This document shows, one piece after another, positions 1-6,281 of a DNA stretch of 7,776 bases (within the stretch, counting starts at the first letter, position 1; the number at the start of each line of letters is the position of its first letter). Position numbers and translations under genes: made by a program. Source of the DNA: an uncultured Hyphomicrobiales bacterium (lineage in GTDB: Bacteria; Pseudomonadota; Alphaproteobacteria; Rhizobiales; Beijerinckiaceae); NCBI GenBank assembly GCA_903916165.1, contig CAIWVR010000154.1:1-7776 (forward strand), in the 5' to 3' direction. Below the pieces are notes generated by a model. The model had not been told where the DNA came from. It saw only the letters and a program-made list of their open reading frames with translations, and ran no database searches.

Positions 1-129
1 AATCAAAATAATGCTGCACCTGATGAAACAACCACAATAAACTATACGCTTTTGGACTTTTCGGTTGGTGGAAACATAAAAATAAAAAACCAATTTGTTT
101 CTATAAGACCCCTCGCAATGACGACCTAG
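1..129 (+). CDS. Possible 3' end of an unidentified AT-rich gene (5' partial)
   Basis: The first reading frame of the + strand is open from base 1 to a TAG at 127-129, giving 42 codons. The peptide is rich in Asn, Thr, Ile and Lys and ends ...[13 protein letters not shown]. The other two + frames hit stops early. Only about a third of codons end in G or C, very unlike the strongly G/C-ending neighbours. The TAG interlocks with the hslO stop on the other strand as CTAG (126-129). I recognise no family. If real, this is the tail of a horizontally acquired or otherwise atypical gene. An open run of this length in AT-rich DNA can also arise by chance, and the stretch could instead be non-coding spacer or a degraded repeat; the call is weak. 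Confidence 0.3.
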   Translation, partial: NQNNAAPDETTTINYTLLDFSVGGNIKIKNQFVSIRPLAMTT

Positions 130-1106
130 ACCGGATCAAAATCCGCCGGATCATACTCCCGATGGGTCGAGCAGAATTCGCAGGTGATGCCGATGCGGCC
201 ATTGTCGCCCACCATGTCGCGGCGCTCATCGCGGGGAAAGCGGCGCAGCATCTCCTCGATCTTGTCGGATGAGCAGCGGCAGGCCTCGATGACGCCCTGG
301 CCCTCGAACACTTTCACACCGCGCTCGTGGAAGAGACGAAACAGCAGTCGCTCGCTCGACAGCATGGGGTCAACCAGCTCATGGTCTTCCACTGTCGCGG
401 TGAGGCTCTGGGCCTCGGTCCAGGCGTCATCTTCGGATGGCGATTGGACCCTTGCCCCTTCCGGTGCATCACCCGGGTGAAGATCCACCTGCCGCAGGCG
501 GTCGATGGACTGGGGCAGGAACTGCACCATCAAGCCGCCGGCGCGCCAATGGTGGCCCTCGCCGGTCAGGTTTTCAGCAACCGCGAGCCGCACAATGGTC
601 GGGATCTGCTCCGACTGGCGGAAATATTGATGCGCGGCCTCTTCGAGCCCCTGCCCCTCCAGCGGCACAACGCCCTGGTAGCGTGACATGTCCTGGCCCT
701 GGTCGATGGTCAGCGCGAGATGACCCGAGCCGAGCAGCTGCGCCGGCGAGGCCTCTCCTGCGGCCTGCGCCTGCTCCAGCGCCTCGGCATTGAAGCGCGC
801 AAAGGCGCGCACGCGATCTGGCGCGTCGAAATCGACGACGATCATGTCGACCACGCCATCGGTGCGCGTCTGCACCTGGAAGCGGCCCTCGAATTTCAGG
901 GCCGAGCCGAGCAGGATGGTCAGCGCCGTCGCCTCGCCGACGAGCCGGGCGACCGGAGCCGGATAGGCGTGGCGGGCGAGGATTCTGTCGACCGAAGGAC
1001 CGAGCCGGACCACACGGCCACGGCTTTCCAGCGGCTCGACCACGAAAGGCACGACCATGTCGTCGAGCCCGAGGTCCGAGACCGCGCGCGTCGTTTGTTC
1101 GTTCAC
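126..1106 (-). CDS. hslO: Hsp33 family redox-regulated molecular chaperone
   Basis: Hsp33 is a cytoplasmic holdase that is inactive when reduced and zinc-bound. Oxidation forms disulfides, releases zinc and exposes a client-binding surface, protecting unfolding proteins during oxidative or bleach stress. The N-terminal ~240 residues match the Hsp33 core fold (for example the segment containing [15 protein letters not shown]). The C-terminal redox switch is intact, with Cys276-x-Cys278 and Cys309-x2-Cys312 (ITCEFCST) as the four zinc ligands. The 326 aa length suits alphaproteobacterial members. I chose the GTG at 1106 because it overlaps the argF stop as GTGA and has GGGAG ten bases upstream. 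A GTG at 1127 would add seven residues but has no well-placed ribosome site. It is the last gene of the argD-argF-hslO operon, and no clear terminator follows it. Confidence 0.95.
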   Translation of the reverse strand: MNEQTTRAVSDLGLDDMVVPFVVEPLESRGRVVRLGPSVDRILARHAYPAPVARLVGEATALTILLGSALKFEGRFQVQTRTDGVVDMIVVDFDAPDRVRAFARFNAEALEQAQAAGEASPAQLLGSGHLALTIDQGQDMSRYQGVVPLEGQGLEEAAHQYFRQSEQIPTIVRLAVAENLTGEGHHWRAGGLMVQFLPQSIDRLRQVDLHPGDAPEGARVQSPSEDDAWTEAQSLTATVEDHELVDPMLSSERLLFRLFHERGVKVFEGQGVIEACRCSSDKIEEMLRRFPRDERRDMVGDNGRIGITCEFCSTHREYDPADFDPV

Positions 1107-2053
1107 GGGGAGATTGCTCCCATGCACCAGGCCAGCACGCCCTTTTGCGCATGCAGGCGGTTTTCAGCCTCGTCGAAGACCACTGACTGCGGGCCATCAA
1201 TGACCGAGTCGGTCACTTCCTCGCCCCGATGCGCCGGCAGGCAATGCATGAAGATGGCCTGCGAACCGGCCACCGCCATCAGGGTGTCATTCACCTGGTA
1301 ACGCGCCAGCAGATTATGTCGCCGGCGAGACTCGTCCTCGTCGCCCATCGAGACCCAGCAGTCTGAAATGACACAATCGACGCCTTTCACGGCCTCCAAC
1401 GGGTCAGTCATCATATTCATGCGCGCGCCGTGGCGCTTCGCCCAGTCGACCAGCGCCGGGCCTGGCGCAAGTTCGGCAGGCGTTGCAACATTGATGGTGA
1501 AATCGAACCGCTGCGCCGCCTCGACCCAGCTCGCCAGCACATTATTGGCATCGCCGGTCCAGGCCACCGTGCGGCCCTTGATCGGCCCGATATGTTCTTC
1601 AAACGTCATCACATCGGCCATGACCTGGCACGGATGCGAGCGCTTGGTGAGCGCATTGATCACCGGCACGGTGGCGTAGCGCGCCAGTTCCAGCATGTCG
1701 TCATGATCGAGAATGCGAATCATGATCGCATCGACGAAGCGCGACAGCACGCGCGCCGTATCGGCGATGGTCTCGCCACGACCCAGCTGCATTTCGGCAC
1801 CGGTGAGCATGACAGTCTCGCCGCCGAGTTCGCGCATGGCGACGTCGAAGGACACGCGCGTGCGCGTCGAGGGCTTGTCGAAGATCATCGCCAGCATCTT
1901 GCCCACGAGCGGGCGGTCGGCCGACTTCATCCCCTTCACGCGCCTGGACTTGATCGCGGCGGAGACATCGAGGATGTGGCGCAATTGCCGCGCATCGACC
2001 TCGGACAGATCGGTGAAATGGCGGGGGCTGCCCGTCGGGGTCGGGGTGCTCAC
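1103..2053 (-). CDS. argF: Ornithine carbamoyltransferase (anabolic)
   Basis: This cytoplasmic enzyme joins carbamoyl phosphate and ornithine to make citrulline in arginine synthesis. All family signatures are present in the 316 aa protein. The carbamoyl-phosphate loop STRTR is at 62-66, HPCQ at 140-143, the ornithine-binding D-x-W-x-SMG motif at 231-237, and the catalytic HCLPAHRG at 270-277. Length is normal for the family. The GTG start overlaps the argD stop as GTGA, and a GGAG lies seven bases upstream inside the argD tail, so translation is probably coupled. Following an acetylornithine aminotransferase gene, it fits the biosynthetic rather than the catabolic (arginine deiminase pathway) role. 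The first ~10 residues (Thr/Pro-rich) are a non-conserved extension. Confidence 0.97.
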   Translation of the reverse strand: MSTPTPTGSPRHFTDLSEVDARQLRHILDVSAAIKSRRVKGMKSADRPLVGKMLAMIFDKPSTRTRVSFDVAMRELGGETVMLTGAEMQLGRGETIADTARVLSRFVDAIMIRILDHDDMLELARYATVPVINALTKRSHPCQVMADVMTFEEHIGPIKGRTVAWTGDANNVLASWVEAAQRFDFTINVATPAELAPGPALVDWAKRHGARMNMMTDPLEAVKGVDCVISDCWVSMGDEDESRRRHNLLARYQVNDTLMAVAGSQAIFMHCLPAHRGEEVTDSVIDGPQSVVFDEAENRLHAQKGVLAWCMGAISP

Positions 2054-3246
2054 GCCTTGGCTCCGTGTTTCAGGTCTTTTTCCATCCGCGCGCAGGTGGC
2101 GTCCAAGCGGGAAACCGCTTCCAGCGCATCCGCCTCGGTGATGACAAGCGGCGGCAGCAGACGCACGACATTGTCGCCCGCCGGGATCACCAGAAGATGC
2201 TCCGCGCGCGCAGCCACGGCGAAGTCACCATTATTGACCCGCAATTTGACGCCGAGCATCAGCCCTTCACCACGCACCAGCTCGACAATGTCTGGATGCC
2301 TGTCCTGCACTTCGGCGAGACGCTGCTTCAGCAGCAGGCCCATCTGCTCGACATGATCGAGAAAGCCATCCGCCAGAACGACATCGAGCACGGCATTGCC
2401 GACGGCCATGGCCAGCGGATTGCCACCATAGGTCGTGCCATGCGTGCCCGCTGTCATGCCCTTGGCCGCCTCTTCCGTCGCCAGGCACGCCCCCAGCGGA
2501 AAGCCACCGCCGATGCCCTTGGCCACCGCCATAATGTCGGGCGTGACGCCAGACAGCTCGCCGGCAAAGAACTTGCCCGTGCGGCCGACGCCGGTCTGGA
2601 CTTCGTCGAAGATCAGCAAAAGACCATGCTCGTCGCACAAGGCGCGCAGGCCGCGCAGGCATTGCGAGGGCACAGGACGTATGCCGCCCTCGCCCTGGAT
2701 CGGCTCGATCAGGATCGCGCCGGTCTGCGGGCCGATGGCGGCCTTGAGCGCCTCATGATCGCCAAACGGGACCTGGTCGAACCCGTCGACCTTGGGGCCG
2801 AAGCCGTCGAGATATTTCTGTTGCCCGCCGGCGGCAATCGTCGCCAGCGTGCGGCCGTGGAAAGCGCCCTCAAATGTGATGATCCGGTACTTGTCCGGAT
2901 GCCCGCTCGCGGACTGATATTTGCGCGCCATCTTGATCGCGCATTCCATCGCCTCGGCACCGGAATTGGTAAAAAAGACCGTGTCCGCAAAGGTCGCATC
3001 GACCAGGCGCTGCGCCAGACGTTCACCTGCGGGTATCTTGAAGAGGTTGGACGTGTGCCAGATCTTGCGGCCCTGCTGCGTCAGCGCCTCGACGAGATGG
3101 GGATGCGCATAGCCCAGCGACGCAACGGCGATGCCGCCGCCGAAATCGAGATATCGCGTCCCGTCCGTGGACGTCAGCCAAGCGCCTTCGCCCGTTTCAA
3201 ACGAGAGGTCGGCGCGTGCATAGGTCGGAAGTATCGGCGAAATCAC
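2050..3246 (-). CDS. argD: Acetylornithine aminotransferase (class III, PLP-dependent)
   Basis: It catalyses the reversible transfer of an amino group from glutamate to N-acetylglutamate semialdehyde, giving N-acetylornithine; many homologues also accept succinyl-diaminopimelate for lysine synthesis. With the chosen start the protein is 398 aa, the usual size. Visible landmarks are SGAEA at 95-99 (phosphate binding), F129-H130 before [15 protein letters not shown] from 213 with Asp214 contacting the PLP ring nitrogen, and the Schiff-base Lys243 in [12 protein letters not shown] start at the GTG at 3246 because the conserved N-terminus ([19 protein letters not shown]) begins there and GGAG lies nine bases upstream. 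In-frame codons run further upstream, including an ATG at 3330 almost at the predicted transcription start, but the added ~28 residues do not resemble the family. First gene of the operon; overlaps argF by GTGA. Confidence 0.96.
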   Translation of the reverse strand: MISPILPTYARADLSFETGEGAWLTSTDGTRYLDFGGGIAVASLGYAHPHLVEALTQQGRKIWHTSNLFKIPAGERLAQRLVDATFADTVFFTNSGAEAMECAIKMARKYQSASGHPDKYRIITFEGAFHGRTLATIAAGGQQKYLDGFGPKVDGFDQVPFGDHEALKAAIGPQTGAILIEPIQGEGGIRPVPSQCLRGLRALCDEHGLLLIFDEVQTGVGRTGKFFAGELSGVTPDIMAVAKGIGGGFPLGACLATEEAAKGMTAGTHGTTYGGNPLAMAVGNAVLDVVLADGFLDHVEQMGLLLKQRLAEVQDRHPDIVELVRGEGLMLGVKLRVNNGDFAVAARAEHLLVIPAGDNVVRLLPPLVITEADALEAVSRLDATCARMEKDLKHGAKA

Positions 3247-3272
3247 GGGTCTCTGCTCCGATGCGGTCACGG

Positions 3273-3290
3273 ATCCTGCGAAGACAGGAT
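3273..3290 (-). promoter_or_regulatory. argD leader hairpin 2
   Basis: ATCCTG and CAGGAT form a perfect 6-bp stem around a 6-base loop, in the argD leader about 26 bases upstream of the GTG start. No U-run follows, so it is not a terminator. It may shape ribosome access or mRNA stability. A 6-bp stem can arise by chance. Confidence 0.3.
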
Positions 3291-3307
3291 GTCTCCAGAA
3301 AAGAAAG

Positions 3308-3329
3308 TGCCGCCCGAAAAGGGGCGGCA
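3308..3329 (-). terminator. argD leader hairpin 1, terminator-like
   Basis: TGCCGCCC (3308-3315) and GGGCGGCA (3322-3329) form a perfect 8-bp GC-rich stem with a 6-base loop. Read leftwards it is followed by CTTTCTTTTCT, giving the form of an intrinsic terminator. Read rightwards only TTT follows. It lies immediately downstream of the predicted argD transcription start, so it could attenuate argD, cap and stabilise the 5' end, or stop leftward transcription arriving from the gcrA side. Confidence 0.45.
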
Positions 3330-3340
3330 TTTCGTTGTCA

Positions 3341-3369
3341 AGTGTAGTTTCTCCCGCGTCCCCGGTCAA
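3341..3369 (-). promoter_or_regulatory. Predicted sigma70-type promoter of the argD-argF-hslO operon
   Basis: On the - strand, TTGACC (3369-3364) and TACACT (3346-3341) are separated by exactly 17 bases. They match the TTGACA and TATAAT consensus at 5/6 and 4/6 positions. Transcription would start near 3334, leaving a leader of about 88 bases before the GTG. A second TTGACA at 3341-3336 has no acceptable -10 partner. Confidence 0.5.
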
Positions 3370-3401
3370 TTGAGGTCGGGGCGCGGAAAGACCAGCTACT
3401 A

Positions 3402-3418
3402 TTGTGAGAATGACACAA
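3402..3418. promoter_or_regulatory. TTGTG-N7-CACAA inverted repeat, possible operator
   Basis: Five-base arms TTGTG (3402-3406) and CACAA (3414-3418) flank seven bases, about 75 bases upstream of the predicted argD start. The spacing suits a dimeric helix-turn-helix activator or repressor. It does not match the enterobacterial ArgR box, and arms this short may be chance. Confidence 0.2.
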
Positions 3419-3453
3419 AATGCGCCGAAAGGCCCGGTTCCATGGATCAACCT

Positions 3454-3637
3454 GAGTCGGAGATGAAACTCGCTGGGGAAAACAAATCGTAAAGCCCGCC
3501 GACTCTTGCGCCAGATTCAACCAGTAGTGTAGCGTCCAAGCCGTCGGATACGACATCTCGTGCGGCGGACCTTCCGAGAGAGTGCATTAGCGTTTCACGA
3601 CGTCGGCTTGTCCGGCGCAGCGTGCGCTCCCGGATTC
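3454..3637. promoter_or_regulatory. Cluster of four GANTC (CcrM) sites upstream of gcrA
   Basis: GAGTC 3454-3458, GACTC 3501-3505, GATTC 3514-3518 and GATTC 3633-3637 lie within 184 bases. By eye I found only eight other GANTC sites in the rest of the window, all inside genes. In Caulobacter, CcrM methylates the adenine of GANTC and GcrA with sigma70 acts at methylated promoters. The clustering directly before gcrA therefore suggests methylation-dependent control, possibly autoregulation. I could not assign a convincing -35/-10 pair to gcrA; the most promising stretch is TTGTCC (3608-3613) followed by a region overlapping the last GATTC. Confidence 0.55.
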
Positions 3638-3665
3638 TATTTGGCGGACCTTGGAGGACGACATC

Positions 3666-4190
3666 ATGTCCTGGACCGATGAACGTGTGGACCTTCTCCG
3701 CAAACTCTGGCTCGATGGTCTCAGCGCCAGTCAGATTGCAGCGGAGCTGTCTCACGGCATCACGCGCAATGCCGTCATTGGCAAAGTGCATAGACTCGGC
3801 CTTTCCGGCCGGGTGAAGGCGCCCGCGGCGGCCACGCCCCGGCAGCGCACGCGGGCGACGACCCCACGTCCCGTGAGCCCGCGCCCTGCGGCTCCCGCGT
3901 CTCGCGGCAATCTGGCGGTCGCTTTCCGCCCGATGGAAGCCCCCGAACCCCTCCCGATGGAAGATGTGGTGATCCCCATGTCGGACATGGTGGAGATCAT
4001 GGACCTGCGTGAAAACATGTGCCGTTGGCCGGTCGGAGACCCGACCACCCCGGAATTCCGCTTCTGCGGATCCCGGAGCCCCCCCGGCGGCCCCTATTGC
4101 ATGCATCACGCGCGCATTGCCTATCAGCCGGCACAGGAACGCCGTCGCGAACGCGAACGTCGCGCCCAGCAGCTCACGCGCATCGGCTGA
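3666..4190 (+). CDS. gcrA: GcrA cell-cycle regulator (sigma70 cofactor)
   Basis: GcrA binds DNA, preferentially at methylated GANTC sites, and contacts domain 2 of sigma70 to stimulate cell-cycle genes in alphaproteobacteria. The 174 aa protein begins with the family hallmark MSWTDERVDLLRKLW. Residues ~1-45 form the helix-turn-helix DNA-binding domain (SASQIAAEL, TRNAVIGKVHRLGL). An Ala/Pro/Arg-rich linker covers ~50-80. The C-terminal sigma-interacting domain carries the conserved Cys/His pattern: MCRWPVGDP, then FRFCGS, then PYCMHHARIAY. The end is a short Arg/Glu-rich basic tail. The ATG at 3666 is chosen because GGAGGA sits seven bases upstream and the conserved sequence starts exactly there; an in-frame TTG at 3651 includes the ribosome site and is unlikely. 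It is divergent from argD and ends at a strong terminator. Confidence 0.96.
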   Translation: MSWTDERVDLLRKLWLDGLSASQIAAELSHGITRNAVIGKVHRLGLSGRVKAPAAATPRQRTRATTPRPVSPRPAAPASRGNLAVAFRPMEAPEPLPMEDVVIPMSDMVEIMDLRENMCRWPVGDPTTPEFRFCGSRSPPGGPYCMHHARIAYQPAQERRRERERRAQQLTRIG

Positions 4191-4210
4191 CACAAAGCAG
4201 ACAACGCAGA

Positions 4211-4236
4211 AAAGGCCGGGGCGACCCGGCCTTTTT
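4211..4236. terminator. Bidirectional intrinsic terminator between gcrA and the PhoR-type kinase
   Basis: AAAGGCCGGG (4211-4220) and CCCGGCCTTT (4225-4234) form a perfect 10-bp stem closed by a GCGA (GNRA-type) tetraloop. T residues continue on the + strand, and TTTTC follows on the - strand. It lies 20 bases after the gcrA stop and 11 bases past the kinase stop, so it can end both convergent transcripts. Confidence 0.88.
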
Positions 4237-4247
4237 CATGTCTGGTG

Positions 4248-5288
4248 TCAGACGTCGAGTGGCAGTTCGACGGTAAATTCCGCGCCCTCGCCGGGACGGC
4301 TGGACACGCGCAACAGGCCGCGATGGCGGGCCACAATATGCTTGACCAGTGCCAGACCGAGACCGGTGCCGCCCTTGGCCCGGCTCTTGCCGGCATCGAC
4401 CCGGTAGAACCGCTCGGTCAGACGCGGCAGATGCTCCGCCGCTATGCCTGCGCCATGGTCGCGCACGCTCAGGCGCGCGACGTCGCGCCCCTCGCCCATC
4501 CGAACCAACGAGATCACGACATCGACATGGCTCTCTTCGCCCGTGTCGCTTGCCCCGTATTTGATGGCGTTTTCGATCAGATTCTCCGCCACGCGGGTCA
4601 ATTCGTCGCGATTGCCTGCGACCACCAGCTGGTCGGGGGCCTCGATGAGGATGCTGATGGCATTTTCCTGCGCCACCGGCGTCAGGCCATCGGCGCAATG
4701 GCGCACGACCTCGACAAGATCGACCGGCGATTGCGGGCGCAAGTGCTGCTGCTGTTCGATCTGCGACAGCGACAGCAGGTCGTCAATGAGCCGCGCCATC
4801 CGCTGCCCCTGATCGCGCATGATCGCCAGAAACCGCTCGCGCGCGAGGCGATCATCTTTGGCAGCCCCCTGCAGCGTCTCGATAAAGCCGAGCAGCGAGG
4901 CGAGCGGCGTGCGCAATTCGTGGCTGGCGTTGGCGATGAAATCAACGCGCATTTTCTCGACGCGGCGCGCGGCGGTGAGATCGCGCAAGGTGAGAACCGC
5001 AAAGTCGACGCCGTCGTCCTTGAGTGGGGCCGCATGAACCTCAAAGACGCGTTCGACCGGCACCCGCTCATGCAGCATGGTTGTCGTTGCCGCACCGCCT
5101 TCGAAGACGCGCGCGGTCGCATCGAGCACGTCGGGCGAGCGGATCACCAGCGGCAGGGACTTGTGCTCGCGCAAGGCAGGGAACAATCCACATGCGGGCT
5201 TGTTGGCTGCAATAATGCGTTGCCCACGACCGATGATCAGCACCGGATCGGGCAGCGCCTCCACAAAAGCCTCAAGTCTGCCTGCCAT
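4248..5288 (-). CDS. phoR: PhoR-type sensor histidine kinase without a membrane anchor
   Basis: PhoR-type kinases autophosphorylate on histidine and pass the phosphate to PhoB to control phosphate-starvation genes. The 346 aa protein opens directly with a PAS-like domain (ALPDPVLIIGRGQRIIAANK, ~11-105). The dimerisation/phosphoacceptor domain follows with His123 in FIANASHELRTPLASL and GFIETL just after, a typical PhoR sequence. The ATPase domain has the N box ENLIENAIKYG (235-245), G1 DHGAGI (277-282), ERFYRVD (292-298) and G2 GGTGLGLAL (306-314). All catalytic motifs are intact. I chose the ATG at 5288 (AGGA seven bases upstream); a GTG at 5303 would add five residues. A TGA two codons before that GTG shows there is no upstream transmembrane segment. 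No phoB or pst gene adjoins it. A PhoR-like kinase for another regulator remains possible. Confidence 0.9.
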   Translation of the reverse strand: MAGRLEAFVEALPDPVLIIGRGQRIIAANKPACGLFPALREHKSLPLVIRSPDVLDATARVFEGGAATTTMLHERVPVERVFEVHAAPLKDDGVDFAVLTLRDLTAARRVEKMRVDFIANASHELRTPLASLLGFIETLQGAAKDDRLARERFLAIMRDQGQRMARLIDDLLSLSQIEQQQHLRPQSPVDLVEVVRHCADGLTPVAQENAISILIEAPDQLVVAGNRDELTRVAENLIENAIKYGASDTGEESHVDVVISLVRMGEGRDVARLSVRDHGAGIAAEHLPRLTERFYRVDAGKSRAKGGTGLGLALVKHIVARHRGLLRVSSRPGEGAEFTVELPLDV

Positions 5289-5304
5289 TTCATGATCCTG
5301 CACA

Positions 5305-5316
5305 TGTCACATGACA
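5305..5316. promoter_or_regulatory. TGTCA-CA-TGACA inverted repeat at the kinase transcription start
   Basis: Five-base arms TGTCA (5305-5309) and TGACA (5312-5316) overlap the predicted start of the kinase transcript in the shared phoR/ppk2 control region. TGTCA resembles a Pho-box half-site, but Pho boxes are direct repeats with an 11-base period and this is an inverted repeat. It may be an operator for an unidentified regulator. Confidence 0.25.
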
Positions 5317-5318
5317 CC

Positions 5319-5348
5319 TTTATGGCGGCAGTGACCGGTCAGGATCAA
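5319..5348 (-). promoter_or_regulatory. Candidate promoter of the PhoR-type kinase
   Basis: On the - strand TTGATC (5348-5343) and CATAAA (5324-5319) are 18 bases apart, each matching consensus at 4/6 positions. The start near 5312 would leave ~24 bases before the ATG at 5288, but only ~9 before the alternative GTG at 5303, which favours the ATG. Confidence 0.35.
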
Positions 5349-5372
5349 GCTTGCAGGTTGGCGACGACGGGC

Positions 5373-5386
5373 GCAGGCTCGCCTGC
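5373..5386 (+). promoter_or_regulatory. Small hairpin just before the ppk2 ribosome site
   Basis: GCAGG (5373-5377) and CCTGC (5382-5386) form a 5-bp stem with a CTCG loop, ending two bases before the GGAG ribosome site of ppk2. It could limit ribosome access or serve as a protein-binding palindrome (GCAGGC-TC-GCCTGC). It is small enough to be chance. Confidence 0.22.
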
Positions 5387-5399
5387 ACGGAGAACGCCC

Positions 5400-6281
5400 A
5401 TGCCCGACCGCAAGCCACGCAAGCCCGACTGGCGCAAGTTCGACTTCAAACTGGACGATCTGCCCAAGGAGATCGACGACAGGGCGCTGGCTTCGGGCGG
5501 CTTTCCCTACGCCGAGAAGATGAAGGTAAAAACCTACGAGAAGGAGCTGCGCGCGCTGCAGGTCGAGCTGGTGCATATGCTGGCCTGCGTGAAGACGTCA
5601 GGCGCGCGCGTTGTCATTGTGCTCGAGGGGCGCGACGCCGCGGGCAAGGGTGGCGCAATCAACCGGCTCACGGCCCATCTCAATCCCCGCTCGGCCCATG
5701 TCGTCGCCCTGTCCAAGCCGACCGAGACCGAAGCCGGGCAATGGTATTTTCAGCGCTATCTCTCCCACATGCCGACCGCTGGCCAGATCGCGATCTTCGA
5801 CCGCTCCTGGTACAATCGGGCTGGCGTCGAGCCCGTCTTCGGGTTCTGCACGCACGACCAGACCGCCCGGTTTCTCGAAGAGGCACCGCATGTCGAAGCC
5901 ATGCTGGCGCGCGATGGCATTTGCCTGATCAAGATCTTCCTGGCGATCGGTCGCGAGATGCAGATGAAACGGCTGCATGCGCGATGGCGCGATCCCCTCG
6001 CGCGGTGGAAACTGACGGAGATCGACTTCAAGGCAATTGCCAAATGGGACGATTATTCGCGTGCCTATGATGCCATGCTGGAGGTGACCGACCGCGCCGA
6101 GGCACCGTGGACCATCATCCGCGCCAATGACAAGCGTCGGGCGCGGCTGGAGGTCATCCGCCACATCCTGCTCAGCGTCGATTATGAAGGAAAGGACAGG
6201 AAGGCCATCGGCTCCGCCGATGATCGCATCGTCCTTGATGCGCAGGCCTATCTGCGCGGTGGCGGCGAACCGGGCCGCTAG
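5400..6281 (+). CDS. ppk2: Polyphosphate kinase 2 (class I, single domain)
   Basis: PPK2 enzymes are P-loop phosphotransferases that move phosphate between polyphosphate and nucleotides; class I members usually convert NDP plus polyphosphate to NTP, or the reverse. The 293 aa length equals one PPK2 domain. The Walker A loop GRDAAGKGG is at 77-85, and the Walker B-like IFDRSWYNRAGVE runs from 132, with Asp134 the likely metal/catalytic residue. WYFQRYLSHMP is at 115-125, the lid segment with RDPLARWKLTEID is around 197-209, and DDYSRAYDAM and NDKRRARL are typical family stretches. The ATG at 5400 has GGAG seven bases upstream; earlier in-frame codons run antisense to the kinase gene and are not part of it. 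It is divergent from the PhoR-type kinase. Exact nucleotide preference cannot be read from the sequence. Confidence 0.95.
   Translation: MPDRKPRKPDWRKFDFKLDDLPKEIDDRALASGGFPYAEKMKVKTYEKELRALQVELVHMLACVKTSGARVVIVLEGRDAAGKGGAINRLTAHLNPRSAHVVALSKPTETEAGQWYFQRYLSHMPTAGQIAIFDRSWYNRAGVEPVFGFCTHDQTARFLEEAPHVEAMLARDGICLIKIFLAIGREMQMKRLHARWRDPLARWKLTEIDFKAIAKWDDYSRAYDAMLEVTDRAEAPWTIIRANDKRRARLEVIRHILLSVDYEGKDRKAIGSADDRIVLDAQAYLRGGGEPGR

Larger units (their letters stand above)
3247..3665. other. Intergenic control region between divergent argD and gcrA
   Basis: This 419-base stretch has no convincing gene. An open frame continues upstream of argD to about 3450, but its translation lacks similarity to the family and crosses the predicted promoter. 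From left to right it holds the argD ribosome site, two hairpins, a sigma70-type promoter pointing left, a TTGTG/CACAA inverted repeat, four GANTC sites and the gcrA ribosome site. I found no TTAA-N7-TTAA CtrA-type site and no clear -35/-10 pair for gcrA. Confidence 0.7.

Noticed and set aside
3247..3450. N-terminal extension of ArgD (up to 68 residues), possibly a targeting peptide
   Set aside because: The frame happens to be open, but the translation crosses the predicted promoter and leader hairpins and does not resemble ArgD. The GTG at 3246 has a good ribosome site and matches the family start.
2065..3492. Long open frame on the + strand antisense to argD (about 475 codons)
   Set aside because: It is the complement of a GC-rich gene whose codon bias removes stops on the other strand. 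The peptide has no recognisable domain, while the - strand has complete ArgD motifs.
3454..3660. CtrA or DnaA sites controlling gcrA, as in Caulobacter
   Set aside because: I searched for TTAA-N7-TTAA and TTATCCACA-like sequences in this interval and found none convincing.
5301..5332. PhoB box between the kinase gene and ppk2
   Set aside because: TGTCA-like half-sites occur, but there is no pair of direct repeats at 11-base spacing; the arrangement is an inverted repeat.
4245..5399. Extension of the ppk2 frame far upstream, open through the kinase gene
   Set aside because: The extra residues are antisense to the PhoR-type kinase and have no family similarity. The ATG at 5400 has its own ribosome site and starts the expected single PPK2 domain.
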